Assembly (NCBI GenBank): GCA_013365365.1
Contig: JABVXU010000042.1
Span: forward strand, 62,001-126,000
Length of the DNA stretch: 64,000 nt
Reading direction: 5' to 3'
Origin: Cruorifilaria tuberocauda
Taxonomy: Eukaryota; Nematoda; Chromadorea; Rhabditida; Onchocercidae
In this document: piece by piece, positions 25,301 through 38,513 of the stretch
How positions within the stretch are numbered: position 1 is the first letter of the stretch
Layout: each line of letters begins with the position of its first letter
Notes under the pieces: model-generated
What the model was told of the DNA's origin: nothing
Seen by the model: only the letters and a program-made list of their open reading frames with translations
Database searches by the model: none
Translations under genes and position numbers: made by a program

Positions 25301-27074
25301 TATTAAATATTTTATTAATAAAGAAAAAATTACTTCTGGCATAATACCAAACACTCGGACAATTTTTATTACAAAAGCATTCTTCTTGACAGTATGAAGA
25401 AGATTGATTAATTGAAAAATTTTGCAGTTTTTATATTTATTCTTCAATCTTTAACAATGATTTAATGGAAGAAAGAGGTGGAAACAGGTTAGGTTAGATT
25501 TAGAACAGTATGTTTCGTTAATTACTCTAAACAGTAATGAATCATCCATTTATATTTTCATATTTTGCGCTAATACCAGTTATTGTCTACACAACTCTTA
25601 TCGTTTCAATCATTTTAAACAGACATTTTTGTGGTATGAATAAAAGTGTTGTTATTTAATTTAAAGTTGATATTGATGTGAACGAGTTATTTTCACGGTC
25701 ATCGGTCAATTCCAAAAGCATTATTCTTTTCTTCTCTTTTCCTTTTACTTATCCAAATGATTATCAAATAGAATAAATAATCTATCATATAGAGAAAGTA
25801 TATTTCTGTTCAAATGTTCTTATGTCATAAAAATAAACAAAAATTCTTTTTCAAGGAAAGAATTCAAAATAAACCATAGAAGGAAGGAAGGAAGGAAAAA
25901 GAGAGATTGGATAGGTTAAGTGAAAAATAAAAGAATGAACGAAAAGAGGAACAACAACAAAATTCAAAATTTATTCATCCAATTATAAATTTAACCAAGA
26001 ATGAAGTTAACTTTATGAAAATTTCAACGACGATAAATGTGTATTTCAAGTAGAATAAATTGCCGGACAAACAGGAGGTAACACATACACACATACACAG
26101 AGAAACACACATTGTTGGACAAATAAGCGCGGCGGTAGCACGCCCGTCCCATCTTACGACACAGGTAGTTTTCATGATGATCAAAACATCCATCCATTCG
26201 AGTGAACCAATTGAACGGTTGCATGCATCTGTTTCTTTCTTCTGAAATTTCAACCAAATTCCATAAACTTTATTCATACATGTCCTATTTACAACCGACA
26301 CAACTATTATATCAGTCTGTCTTTCTGTCTGTACGCATATGACCCATGAACTTTTGACATATTTTGAACTATTGCATATCATAATCAATCCTGCACTATT
26401 ATTGTTATCTGAAATATGGAGTTAATTGCTTACTTTTAACATTCTAACCATACAATTATAAATAGCAAACATACGGTACAATATAGTAATGGTTATCTGA
26501 TATAAGTACTTGAACCGACTAATGGCAATTTAATTTAATAATATATTTCCTTAATTTATCATTTTGATTAATTTGACATTATTTTTAAATGTTTACTGTC
26601 TAATAACTCATACAAGAATTAATAAAATTGAAACTGTTAGTGTTGAGAAGCTTTAGACATTTCGGTGAAATATAATTATTGCAGTAAAAACATCTAGGTA
26701 AACTTATCTAATTCACTTAATCAACAATGAAACACAAAATGAATTAGGCCAAATACCAGCAAAACGTATTCTATACGTTTAAGACTTATTGAATGAATTT
26801 GCTCTGATAGTTAAATTGAATAATTTTAGCATAAATCTTTTTGTTACTTAATAAATCTTTTATTGCTAATATTTCTTTAGCTTTAATTCTCATTTTTTCT
26901 TGTGCTACCATTATCCTCTACGAATTTTCTTCTCTAATTTTATTTCAAATTAACGAATTAGACTGTTTAGATAATTGGCCGTATCTCCAATACTGAAAAG
27001 AAGACAAGCAAAGATTGTGTAATCATTATTACATTTACCGTAATTTATACCTATCTTGTGGATAAAAAAGAAAA

Positions 27075-27617
27075 ATGCAAGTTTGGTGCCCTCTATCGTT
27101 CATTCTAGCTATAATTGGTAAGTTTTATCAATTTTTCAAGATAATTCGGGAATATATTTAAGGCAATCAATTATTCAGTATTATACGACAATCGGCAAAT
27201 CAATCTCTTTTCTATCGAATGAATGATTCAGCAAATAATTGATGGGTTTTATTAGTCAAAAGAATAAATCTCTGGATTATTTTATCACTATGGTTCATTT
27301 AATTTCAGATTTTATCACTTGCATCTATTTAACGCTATTTGGATATGTTTAGTTTAAACAAAAAAAAAAAATTTTCGACTTCATTTGATAAACGGGGAAT
27401 GATTGATTTTTCTCTATTGCACTTTATAAAATTAAAACTTATTCTTGGTTACTCTCATGAAATTATCACTTCGATATCCTTCCCCTCTCTTTTCCTCGCC
27501 ATTTTTGCGCTCATATAAACAAAATTACTGCCTGTTCATCATATCGTATAAAAAAGTAATCTATTTTTCTTTCGTCCCTCAAAACGGCCTTCCAAATAAT
27601 GTTCATGTCTCAATTCA

Positions 27618-27653
<36 letters not shown>

Positions 27654-30600
27654 CTGTACCTGTAATAGCTATCAGAATGTAACGGACAACAACAAAAAGA
27701 AAACACATTGAATACATTGAATGAACGGATGCAAAAAATCAGTTGACATTGTTAAAGTGTTATTTGGGAGTTGTAATCATTAACACTTGACGGCGATCGT
27801 TGCGTTGAAGGACGTGTTTGCGGAGAGATGACGAAGTGATTTCCGTTGAAGCACTTCTCATTCAGGGGACCGCCAAGAAGGACTTATTCTTCTGGAATAA
27901 TTCCACATTCTGAATCCTTTCAGTGAAAATCCATTCATCCCTCTTCCTTTTCTCCATTTAATCTTTGTGCAATCATTTGAGATACTGTATGCTGGTTGTT
28001 AATGTAAAAATGGTATCAGACATCAGGTAAAAATTTTCTTATCAGTTTTCGCAACTGAATAATGAAACATCAAAATGAATTTCATGAATGAATAGCGGAA
28101 TTTTAATTTTAAACAGATATTAGTAAAAAATGTAAAGAAAATACTCCTTGTTATCATTTAAATTCAATCAATCAAGCTTCAATTTTTTTTAACAGTCTTG
28201 ATTTAATTTAGTTCCACTTTTGGCTCAAATTCCATCGCAACCAATTACGACAACAGGCAGTACATGTCTCAATGATTGTTTGAAACAGGGATCGCTTATT
28301 TTTGCTGCTTCTGATCTTCGTAATTTTCAAAAGATTATCCTACATATTGAAGAATTCTGCGAGTTAGTATTTCTCTATTCCATATCTTTCTGTCTTTTTT
28401 TATTTAAATGAATTAAAATTTTCATGTTAAAATTGCAAAACATTCATATGTAACATGACTAACTTTATTCAAAAGATAAAAACTTTCAATTTGATGTGCA
28501 ATAATAAAACGATTAAACGGAGAGCGATTTTCTACAACTCTGCAAAATATTGATAGCAGAAAAGAAATGAATATTTCCACTAATCATTTGCTTCTTTCAA
28601 AGAATTCTTTTGGATGCTACTGAGCACAAATATATTTGATCGATCCGGGCCAAACATTGTACAACAATTTGGCCTCAGAATCTTTCATGCTTTCACTATT
28701 TGCCTACAACAACTCATTTTCATTTGCTGAATACAAAAATTTTAAATAAATAGGTGAATAAAATTAGCATCTTAATAAAAAAAATATGGTTATTTCTTAT
28801 GATATTTGAAAATATTTTCGTTCAGAATATATTTTACTGCTGGAAGAGAGTTACAAAGTTATTTCTGATTTTCATCTTCGTTACACTTCCACCTTGAATC
28901 CATCTTGAAAACATTTTGCTCAGTTTTTTACTGATTTTTGCTTTTATGTATTTCATTGGAAATTGCTTTTCTCCTTCTCATATGTTGCAAATTTGGACTT
29001 TACTTCATCTTTCTCCTATTAGTTATTTCTGAAGTCAAAATTGTTTATCATTCCAGGTTTGACCAGGAGGATAAGTATAACAGTTTTTCCCAAATATGTC
29101 ATATAGCATCAATTAATTGAAATTAAACTTCAACTTGCATCAACTTTATAAATTCTTTTAACAAAAAAAGCATGTCGAAAATAAAATGAAATGTAGTACT
29201 TTTCACTGATCTCATATAATTCACAAATGAATTCTGTCTACTATTTAAGTCATTTTTTCATCTAAATTATTAAATAATCAATCCAAATTATTTCAAAATC
29301 TACAATAGAGCTAGAATAATATGGAAAGTATGTTAAAATGTTCTTTCTGTTAAAAGTCAACAACAACTATGAGTGCATTTCCAAAAGTTTAACATTTCTC
29401 CTTGACAACAACAAACGCTTACTTCACTTCAAATTATAGCACTCTTCGATAACCACTTATTGTACCGAGTTTATCTGAGAATATCAAGAAGAACTATATT
29501 CCTTCTTCAAATCGAGAAAATACTGTGGCCATGCGGTTAGGAAGAAATTGTGAAGAACTTCAAATCAACTGAACTCATACTGTAATTGGCATCTCTCTCT
29601 CTCTCTCGCTTTCTCTTTCCAAGAATGTACATTAAGGACGGATCGTAAAGGTTAAGTGATGTATTTCTTAAATGTTCTTTAAACATTGTGATTGCAGTAC
29701 TCGTGAGAAGTTATTGAAATGTGTACAGTCATGCAGTGGCGAAGAACGGGAAGAATTGGCCAAGATGATATCACTTAGTTCATATATCTGTACGGATAAA
29801 ATAGAAGGTAGGTATTGTAGAAGATACAGTAATTATTTCCAATTAATTTAGTAATTTCCTCATCTATTAAAATGATCGTTGAAATAATTTATGCGAAATT
29901 TTTTGTTAAAAGAGTTTCGATTGGTCAAAGAATGTATGGAAAGTAAAGAAGATACTGATAATGTCAATAAATGTTCCACTGAATGTGAACATCCTTCTGA
30001 CGCTACTATCCAACTTGACTCATCACCTGCCGCACCTGTCAATCCATTTGCATTCATCGATAGCATTACGCAAGTTTGCCGGTAAGTAATTTATAAACGA
30101 AACTTTCATCTCATTTATGCATTTATATAACAAACTAATTGATTGTATTGAAATAATTTTTAATGAAGTATTTTACAGAAAATACTTCACGTGAATTTTA
30201 TAAAATAAATTTATGACCACTATTTTCATAATAGGTTATTAATAGAAGATTGTTACATACAGTTGTTATCTATCGATTACAGTTAATCACCGTTTGTTTA
30301 CCTATCACAATGATTTGATTTTACAGTACAATTGAATGTGTCATGAAGTGTTCCATAAAGGAATCTAATAAAATATGTGCTGGAAGTGGTTATTTGTTTA
30401 GGGTTTGTTTGTCTTTTTTTACAAAAATGTTAATTGAAATATTTTTTGCTCTCTAAATTTAATCAGAAGATAATAGATTATTCACAGAAAAAATGCGACA
30501 ATTCGCAAGAATTGCCGTTTTAACTTAGTTTATGCTTTGATTTCGAATGAAATGAACAAATTAAATGAAAATAAAACAAGTTAAAAGTGTAATCAACACT

Positions 30601-32925
30601 TTGACAAAACACAAATCTTCTCTAAGAAATACTTCATTAACAGTTCATCATCACTAGGGAAATATTATTTTGATTTTCATTATATAAATTCAAATTTAAA
30701 TATAAATCTTTACTTATATAATTTTACTTATAATAAATTGTCAAAAGTACTACTCTTCTAAACAAAATTCACATTCTAAATAGCATTAAAGTGAGATTTA
30801 TTTAATAATTATTGGAAATCATCCATTTCATACCTTTAGATAAATTCATATAAATCTTATCTAATTTAGAACGTGAATCCAACAAAAATGATTCCTTCAG
30901 ATTTCTAACATCTAAATTATCATCACATAATCAATCTCCGAACTTTCTATTGCTACACTAGCAAAGGTTAATGATAAAACTAGACGACTACGGTAAACTG
31001 ATCTTTTTAAAAATTAGATATAATTAATACATAATTTTTAATTAACTGCCACAAACTAAACGAACGGGTTTGCAGGATATTGGTTTTAAACAAGTACTCG
31101 AAGCGAATGATCAATTACAAAATGATGCATTAAATTCATCATCAGCTACACAACAACTAACTAAAATATACTTGGAATCACTTCCTCAGCAATGCACTTT
31201 TATTATCAATCCTATCAATTACAATATGGTATCAACTTGTCATTTTCCTAATTGAATATTTTCATATTTCCATTAAGACTTCATAGAATCTTCGTTTTAC
31301 AGACGTTCGGCGAGGATGAAGTAACTGATAACACCGAGATAACGATGCAAAAAACAACGGAAATTAAAGGAAATACTGTGAAACCGAGCAGTAACATGGT
31401 TTGTTTACTGGATGGATTTTCTTCTTCTATAGCCTAGAATTTATCCGTAGTATAAAGCGTAACTGTAAATGTAAGTGTAAAATTATAATATTTCAGGATG
31501 AAGAAAGAATGAAAGAAATGGCAGAGACGTTGAATACAAATGAAGATGATGTTATCACAAGGATATTCGGTACAAAATTTACGACTCAATCTATTGAAGC
31601 ATCAACAGATGAGGACATGATGAAGGTGATTTCATTCTTTTGAATTGCGGATAAAATGAATAACAAATAAGGAAGGCAAATCTAAATTTATCAATTCATT
31701 CATCCATTTTTAGAATACAAATAACCTTTGAAAGATCATAAAGATGAAAATACTTCAAAAGCATGCCATCCATCAGTTGCTTAGGGAAACTGGAAAAATT
31801 TAGGAATTAGAAAAAGAAGGAACGATGATAGCTACAACAGCGGAAATAGGAAGTGAATCTGATAATCATGAATCATCAATAACCGACCATGTCAGTTCTT
31901 CTGCAGAAAGCGCTGAGGGTACATCGATGAAATCTAAAACATCGGTGCAAATTCATATACAGGTCTTATCATTCATGGATAAAAGAAAATGCGGGATGAA
32001 ATAATTTTTAAAAAGTCATAAGATGTCCATCTTTCTATGCTTGGTTTTTTTTATTATTAAAATAATAAAATTTATAGCCAATACCATCTCATGAAGCCAA
32101 GGGAAAAGAAGAATCGACCGTATCACCACCAGTAACATCTACTTCAACAGATGATGGATCAAGGATTACGGAGGAGGAAGAAGAAACAGCTACTGTAGCA
32201 AATCATGAACCGGAAAAGGAGAAGCATAGACAAGAACAGAATAAAGAAGAGGAGCGTGAAGCGATGATTTGGTCATCAAACAAAGATGAAATTACAATGG
32301 TTGCTACCGGAAAATCGGTGAATTTTTTATTTTATTTTGATAATTTAAAAATTTCAAATTTTATGCGCTAATATTTATAATCATAAAAACGACAACTACT
32401 AATGCTTTCATTCTCAAGTGATAATAAACTTCGGTAATAGAAAATTAAATTTTAAATTCCACAATTAATCCAATTAATTCAACTAATTAATTAATATAGA
32501 ATGAAAAAGATGAGGAAGAAAGTGAAAGTAACAAGTTCCACTTGCAACATCTTAACACTCCTGTAACAACAATTCAAGAAATGTCAGAACGTACAATAAT
32601 AGTTGTGAATGATGACAAAGATCAAGAAATCAATACCAATATCGTTGTACAGCATAGTGCGGCTGATCAAAATCAAAAGGTTTCAATTATATTTCCATTC
32701 CTATCATCAAACATTCCACTACCAATTATTCCGTCTGATATAAATTCTATTATATCCTTCTTACCAGATGGGAAAATGAAAAGTTAAAGATAATAATCAG
32801 TAAACTGAAAGTCTAAAATTAATATTTCATTGCAGGATGCAACGAAACAAGGCATACGCGAAAGGATCATTATATCAGTACTACTATTCCTTCCTTTGAT
32901 TTCATTATATCTTTCTAATCAATGA
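27075..32925 (+). CDS. Unrecognised secreted protein: Cx3C-rich head, acidic Ser/Thr stalk, hydrophobic tail
   Basis: I do not recognise this gene with confidence. Exons are 27075-27117, 28212-28362, 29698-29807, 29913-30081, 30327-30402, 31076-31228, 31303-31398, 31497-31625, 31804-31962, 32078-32317, 32500-32679 and 32836-32925. Frame closes at 531 residues. The N-terminus (MQVWCPLSFILAIIG) is a clear signal peptide. Residues of about 30-185 carry repeated Cx3C pairs (CLNDC, CVQSC, CSTEC, CVMKC) with single Cys between them. Residues of about 235-500 are rich in Glu, Ser and Thr. The last 20 residues are basic then hydrophobic (RERIIISVLLFLPLISLYLS) and end the protein, as in a GPI signal or tail anchor. 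The Cys pattern recalls nematode chondroitin-proteoglycan (CPG4-type) domains, but this is a guess. It lies 7.5 kb downstream of the TEP gene on the same strand. Confidence 0.82.
27118..28211 (+). other. First intron of the Cys-rich secreted gene
   Basis: This 1.1-kb intron splits the signal peptide codons (phase 1, ATTG|GTAAG to TTTAG|TTCC). It holds a perfect (CA)15 run and a GC-richer patch at about 27785-27890. Nothing coding was recognised in it. Confidence 0.6.
27621..27650. repeat. (CA)15 microsatellite
   Basis: Fifteen uninterrupted CA units in the first intron of the Cys-rich secreted gene. The tract is likely to vary in length and is a candidate population marker. Confidence 0.95.
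29592..29607. repeat. Short CT microsatellite
   Basis: About eight TC/CT units in the second intron of the Cys-rich secreted gene, about 90 bp before its third exon. It may simply be a pyrimidine-rich intron segment. Confidence 0.7.
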
Positions 32926-33352
32926 ATAATGAATCAAATTTAGTCTAATCTAAATGTACATACAATTCAATTTGACAAATTTTATATGAAATGGAAAGGC
33001 CTCGTAGAATGAGGGGGATGAGTAAAAACGAATAATCAACCGTCCATTCCTTCCTATCCTTTTGATTTCTGATGACACCTGCAACCTATTGGGATATATG
33101 CACAAAATGGGCTGTTGCCTCCACATGTCTTTTGAGGTGATAACAACAATCTCTTTTTCTCTCTTTTTTCACTTATCTTTACCTATTATACATCCCATGT
33201 TGCAGAAGTTAATATTTCTTTTTTCTAATTTGACCACATCTCCTAATATCTTCCAGCTAACTGCAGTGAAAATTCTGGAGATGATTAATTGCAGTTAGCA
33301 TTTATTAATTATAAATATATTAATTAGTCTTGCTTTACTTTCTTCCCTCTTG

Positions 33353-33369
33353 CTCTCTCTCTCTCTCTC
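33353..33369. repeat. (CT)n microsatellite
   Basis: Eight consecutive CT units in the 3' flank of the Cys-rich secreted gene. Confidence 0.85.
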
Positions 33370-34408
33370 ATTTGTCTCGAGTTTTTTGCAATTGTAAAAA
33401 AGTCTCTGTATCTACGACGCCTCTAATAGTTGACAATAAAATTTTTGGCTGAAATTTAAGCAAAGCGGATAAAATGACTAAACCTTTGACAATTTGTTTG
33501 AAAACTGTCAGACAAGATTGACTCAGCAACAGTATGTCTCTTATCCTGTTTACTTAACTGTATATAAAGGAAGAGGTAAAGCCAATAATGAATTTCATCC
33601 TTATCACAACTATGACTCTGACACCTAAGATAAGCAGCTAATATTCAGTCATGGAAAACTAACAGAAAAAAAATTAAAAATGTAAAGAATTGGGAAAAAT
33701 AAGTGAAACAAATTATCTTGGCATATTATCAGAAGAGCAATTGTATACAGCATCCAAAACAATTGGCGTATTTCTCCTACTAACAATTTTACGAGCTGAC
33801 ATCTATTCAAGAATTAAATCATAAAAGTGTATTAGAATCAAATAATTAGTACAAGAGAGCAATGCATTTTCAGACTGCAAGGTGGCAAAAATGCTTCCTC
33901 TCCAGCAGTGACAATTGCATTTTAGTAGTTTAATTTGATGAGTGTAACAAAAACTGGATATCAGCAACCGCACTTCTTGGACAATCCACCAATATTTGAA
34001 ACCTGGAAATGATTACTAACTGTTTACTTCTATTCCAATCATAATCAACTTTCTAATTAATGGAAACTAATGACTTACTTATCAACGATAAAGTGAATAA
34101 AGTGAATTGTCATTGTTGATGCTTAATACGTCGACGCTTCTCCAATTTTCTTCTCCATGCATTTTTATCTGCCCTTTTTTTCTCATTTAAGCCAAATTCA
34201 ACAACATCACTGCACTGTAATTAATCTCTCTTGCAAATCATTCAAATTATATTACCAGTAGACAAATCATAATAATTTTAGCAATATAGTTCTTTCTACA
34301 CTTGAGCATTTTAATCGACGTTTTCAATTCACCAGAACTATGACGGAGTGGATCAATATAACGCAGAAAAAGAAAACTATAATGCCTGAAATAAATCACT
34401 AATAGTGT

Positions 34409-34414
34409 TTTATT
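34409..34414 (-). terminator. Candidate polyadenylation signal of GNL2
   Basis: AATAAA on the minus strand, 51 nt beyond the TGA at 34467-34465. It supports the longer GNL2 model that uses the exons at 34890-34723 and 34614-34465. Confidence 0.5.
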
Positions 34415-34464
34415 TCACCCATCGATGAAGACCTAAGTGTTATGTAGTTGACAGTATGAAAGTT

Positions 34465-37400
34465 TCATCCATATAAACAAAGAAAGAGACTTAAACAAAA
34501 AGTTACTTTCTCGAACGGCTTCATATATTCTAATCTGCCACGTTTCTGCGAAAGCTTTTTCCCCGCCCTCTTCCCCCGTGCTCGTCGTCTTCCTACTTGT
34601 GATTCATTCTTTTCCTGAATGAATAGAGTCATTGTAACACAACTATCTTCATAATGAATCACACAAACTTTTCCTACTTCAAAAGAATTCAGAAGAAAAA
34701 AATTGAAAAATGCAAAATTCACTATAGGTTCAGCACCAGCATCGATGGTACCTTCAGGCGCCTTTGGAATTTGAAAATCTAAATCGTTTAGATCCGACAA
34801 GTTCGTGAGACCACTACATGTTGAATCCAAATCCGTTAGAGTACCTTCATCGTCATCATCACCACTATTACTACCATTATTAGTATCATTCTAAAACAAT
34901 AAAGCATTATCACTATCAGCACTGCTCTAAAACAAAAATAGCCCAGCAGTCCGACAATATTATGTATTCTTATATTTAAAAAACATGAAATCGCTTCCTC
35001 TTTCAGGAAGAAATTATTCGGAAAAATTCGGAATTAAAAAATCGAGCATAAATGTAAATTCAGATTACTCACGTTTTTTTCCTCACCGTCAATATAATTT
35101 GCATCGTTGCAATCATCTGTTTTCTCTACACACTGGAAATTTTTCTTTTGGTTATGATACCACAATAATAAAATACTCTTGTGTTTGCATATTCTGCTTC
35201 AGGTTTCGTCACATATCAGCCAGCAAACTTTGATAAGATGCTATCAGATAAGATCACATGTGTAGTTATTCATTTTTTTTATACATCATCAGCAGATGTA
35301 AACCAATTTCAAATTGTATAATGAAGAAATTTATACGCTATTTTCGCAGTGTTCATTTGCATTTTTGAGTTCACAACCCGGAGGAAGAACATAGTAAGGT
35401 AAACGACCTCGTTGAAAATCATTCAGCACAATTTTGGCTGCTGTGTTCCAGTCAGGTTCACCACCCTAAAACAACTTTTATGTTGGCCTTCGAAGCGAAA
35501 ACTGAGGCTGAAAACAACGCACCAACACAAGTTAAAAATATATCTCAATTTCAGCTTAGCTTTTATGATAACGGAATATTTACCTTCAATAATCGACCAG
35601 TCTTAAGGCAAATTTTTGTCAAAAAGTCATATATATCATTCCATTGATCGATGGCGTATGTCTTCAACAAGTATTGCTCCCTTACGCGATCCAAAACTCC
35701 TTGCACATGATTGATCGGATCCTTTACATTTTCAACACGTACCTGTAATATAGAGATATCTTCACTGAACAATCAATGAGAACAAAAGTTTTTCAGCTTC
35801 ACACTAATATTAGTTTTGCGTGGCGTATTTAAAGAAAATTGTCGGTAAATATACACTCGCTAACCATGCCGCTATTAGAATCTTTGATTTTGCACAATTA
35901 ATATGCTCAAAATCGGATATGAAGCGTACAAGAACATTACTAATCAAAATAAAAGACCTATCACTTTAAAGTGATAATTTAAATATACATTATAAAGATC
36001 ATTTCATAATAATAATGAAAACATATCAAAAATACTGGCAAAAAAAATTACTAACCACTCCTTTCAGGATAATTTGGGTCTCCGAATCTCCTTGTGGATA
36101 AACAACACCTGGACAGTCAATCATGTAAATACGTCGCATTAAACTAACGTACTGCCAGACCTTAATTCATGCTTTTTTAAACGCACATAGAAATACAAAG
36201 CATCTACTACAATAGATTATTAAATGATCAAAAAAATCAAAATGTCTGATTTCCCTCTTTTGCCAATACACAATTATGAAGCTTATTTTATTATAGATCT
36301 GGAAACAAGGAAATTACTTTAAGAAAAAACTTGCTTTAGTTTCCCCTGCAATTGGAGCGGTTTTACATACTCGTTTAGCTCGAAGTGTATTGATTATTGA
36401 AGATTTGCCAACATTTGGATAACCAATAAAACCAACGCTTATCTGTAATGCAATTTTATCATTGTTAATAGCAATTCCTAGCTATATACTATCGCGATGT
36501 GAGAACCTGCTGCCGATCTTTATGAAGATTTGCGAACTGTCTTAATAGATTGATCAATGTTCCTTTGCCAAAAGAATGTTGCATAGATGCATGGAAAGCC
36601 ACTGTTGGTAGTTCTTGCGACAATAATGTTAGCCATTTCTTCTGAAATAAAGCATACTTCAAAAATTTGCAGAAATCTTCCACAAAATTTATTTTCCTAT
36701 GCTAATAAATAATAATAATACCGTAAGTAATAAAAGAGCGAATAAAAAGTTCAACATTGATAAACCAGTCTTTGGTGAAAGGAACAAAATAAAATTTGTA
36801 AAAGAAATAATAAAGAAAACGTCAACCAAAAAAAAAAAATATATACAAAATATACCGTGACCCAAGTTGGCACCAGATCGACCTTATTCAGAACCAAAAT
36901 CAAATGCTTATGGGATTTTTCCTTCCTTAAAAACTGTTCAATATGAAGACATCGAGTTCCCATTGGATCACGTCCGTCGACTACTTCTACAACAACGTCT
37001 GATGAGTCGATTACCTGAAATTGATAAAAAAAGATAAAGAAGTTATGATATTGAATTTTATTGCCAAAAAACTGGTATCAGGGAATCGGTAAAAGTTATA
37101 AAAAACAAGATACCTTATATAATTCTCCCCAAACACGATTACTCTGTCCTGCTTTGAACAGTGGATTTGAATTCTCCATTGTTTCTGTATTAGCATTTTT
37201 TATTAAACTGCTGTCAGCTGTCTCATCGTATTGTTCAGTTCGTTGATCAATCTCTCCGCATAGCGTCTGAAAATATGAGAATTACTAAGCTTCTACAAGC
37301 TCCAAGTACATGCATATGGCAATCATAAGATAGCATACCTCAAGGTTTTCCACTTTCACATTTGGCTTCTTTCTGAGAGCCTTTTTGCCGAAAGTATATT

Positions 37401-38513
37401 CGAAGCTCTCTGTGTCAAGTATATGGACGCGCTGTTGCTAAAAATATTTTAAAACTTAAGATGATGAATAACATTTGAGTTGACTATAGAAACTGTAGAG
37501 ATAAAATGCATTTTATCGTCTAAAATAATTTTCTCTAGACAACATCATTTAGTATGAAGTTGAGTGACTATTAATAAAAATAGTTACCTTCGCTTTTTCA
37601 GTCAACAATGAAATAGGAAGTTTGGTTTGACGCATAACCACTTGGAATGGATCTTGTAATGCTTTTCCCAAATTCTCCTGGAACTTTTGTAGTTGTTCCT
37701 GCCCAACTACTCGAGTATTTCCTAAATTTGACTAAATCATTACGAATTTCTGAGCAGAAAGCACTTAACAGAAACAACTCTTGCTCTTTCTTAATCATTT
37801 TTGAAAAACTTTTACTTCACTTCATTTCCATTTAATTTTATCTATCATAATGAAGTGAGTAGTTAAGGGAAAATTACTCACCAAACCATTTTCGATGAGG
37901 TTCCACTCTAGCAACCGTTCCAGAAGGGCACTTTTCTTGATAAGGTGCAGCTCTGACAATTTTTCCTTTGGCATCTCTGTAAAGAAATTTTAACGACTTA
38001 AAATTCGAAGATAATTACCGTCAAAACTTATGATTTGATAATCGTGCAAATTTCTGATGCAGAACTAACCTAACAGGTTTAAAATTTTTGTACATGCGTA
38101 ATCGATTGATTGTGGCTCTAGAGCGAAAATGATTTCCTTTTGCCTTTCGGTCTGCAATAATAGATCACTGAAAACATATAAAAACGAAGAATCTTATTTG
38201 GGGTCTTAAAACTATTAATTATGAATCTCTAATTCATCTTGATAAAATTAATAATTTGGCTTACTGATTCCCATCAAATGGATCAAACTTTTACTATCAT
38301 GGATAATCAAATGCTAAACTTCTAAACTGAAAATAAATGATTGACTTCTTATTTGGAGCCTTAAAACTTACCTGGATTCAAACTGTGCTCGCCTTTCTTG
38401 AATGTCAAATTTGTCCTTATTCCCTGTGTAGGTCTCAGAAATGTTTTGTTTTTCATTGCTGAACCCTCAGAATCAGAACGACTCTTCTTCAATGATGAAC
38501 GTTTCTTGGCCAT
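34465..38513 (-). CDS. ngp-1: Nucleolar GTP-binding protein 2 (GNL2/NOG2)
   Basis: Circularly permuted YlqF-type GTPase that acts in nucleolar and nuclear pre-60S ribosome maturation. Exons on - are 38513-38372, 38151-38070, 37976-37882, 37721-37588, 37437-37339, 37266-37114, 37014-36856, 36641-36507, 36442-36335, 36160-36056, 35742-35584, 35465-35337, 34890-34723 and 34614-34465, giving 605 residues in frame. G motifs run in the permuted order: NKVDLVP about 278, GYPNVGKSS about 340, then APIAGETK and DCPG about 384. The N-terminal NGP1 region ([15 protein letters not shown]) and the [21 protein letters not shown] block identify the NOG2 subfamily. The last exon is highly basic ([13 protein letters not shown]), as for a nucleolar tail. 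If the donor at 35336 is not used, the frame stops at 35331 and gives 501 residues. A TTGCAG acceptor lies 7 nt before the ATG. Confidence 0.93.
36336..36440 (-). other. ngp-1: GNL2 exon encoding the Walker-A (G1) motif, with a GC splice donor at its end
   Basis: The exon encodes the G1 P-loop and ends GGGGAAACTAAA, followed by GCAAGT. Conservation with GNL2 relatives (GETKVWQY) requires the splice exactly after AAA, so the intron uses GC-AG. The GT a few bases later would put the next exon out of frame. Confidence 0.7.

Larger units (their letters stand above)
19557..27074. other. Gene-poor 7.5-kb intergenic region
   Basis: No convincing gene is seen on either strand. The longest frames (for example 22007-22396 on + and 25975-26388 on -) lack splice-linked neighbours and family resemblance. 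The region is AT-rich, with small GC-richer islands at about 22060-22330, 24690-24720 and 26130-26160 that carry TCCCGC repeats and a CCGCCATTTT element. The next gene starts at its right end, so part of this is probably its promoter. Confidence 0.55.
32926..34464. other. Convergent intergenic region between the Cys-rich gene and GNL2
   Basis: Contains the 3' ends of two converging genes. An AATAAA on + at 33435-33440 could serve the left gene, and an AATAAA on - at 34414-34409 lies 51 nt past the GNL2 stop. A CT repeat occupies 33353-33369. No additional gene is seen. Confidence 0.6.

Noticed and set aside
25975..26388. Overlapping frames of 137 and 77 codons on -
   Set aside because: They run through a degenerate CA repeat (CMCVCV-type protein) and neither has a recognisable domain.
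34380..34400. Alternative GNL2 terminal exon (TTTCAG then GCATTATAG)
   Set aside because: It would replace the last 16 residues after a GAAA|GTAACT donor. The AATAAA at 34414-34409 better supports ending at 34465, so it was not modelled.
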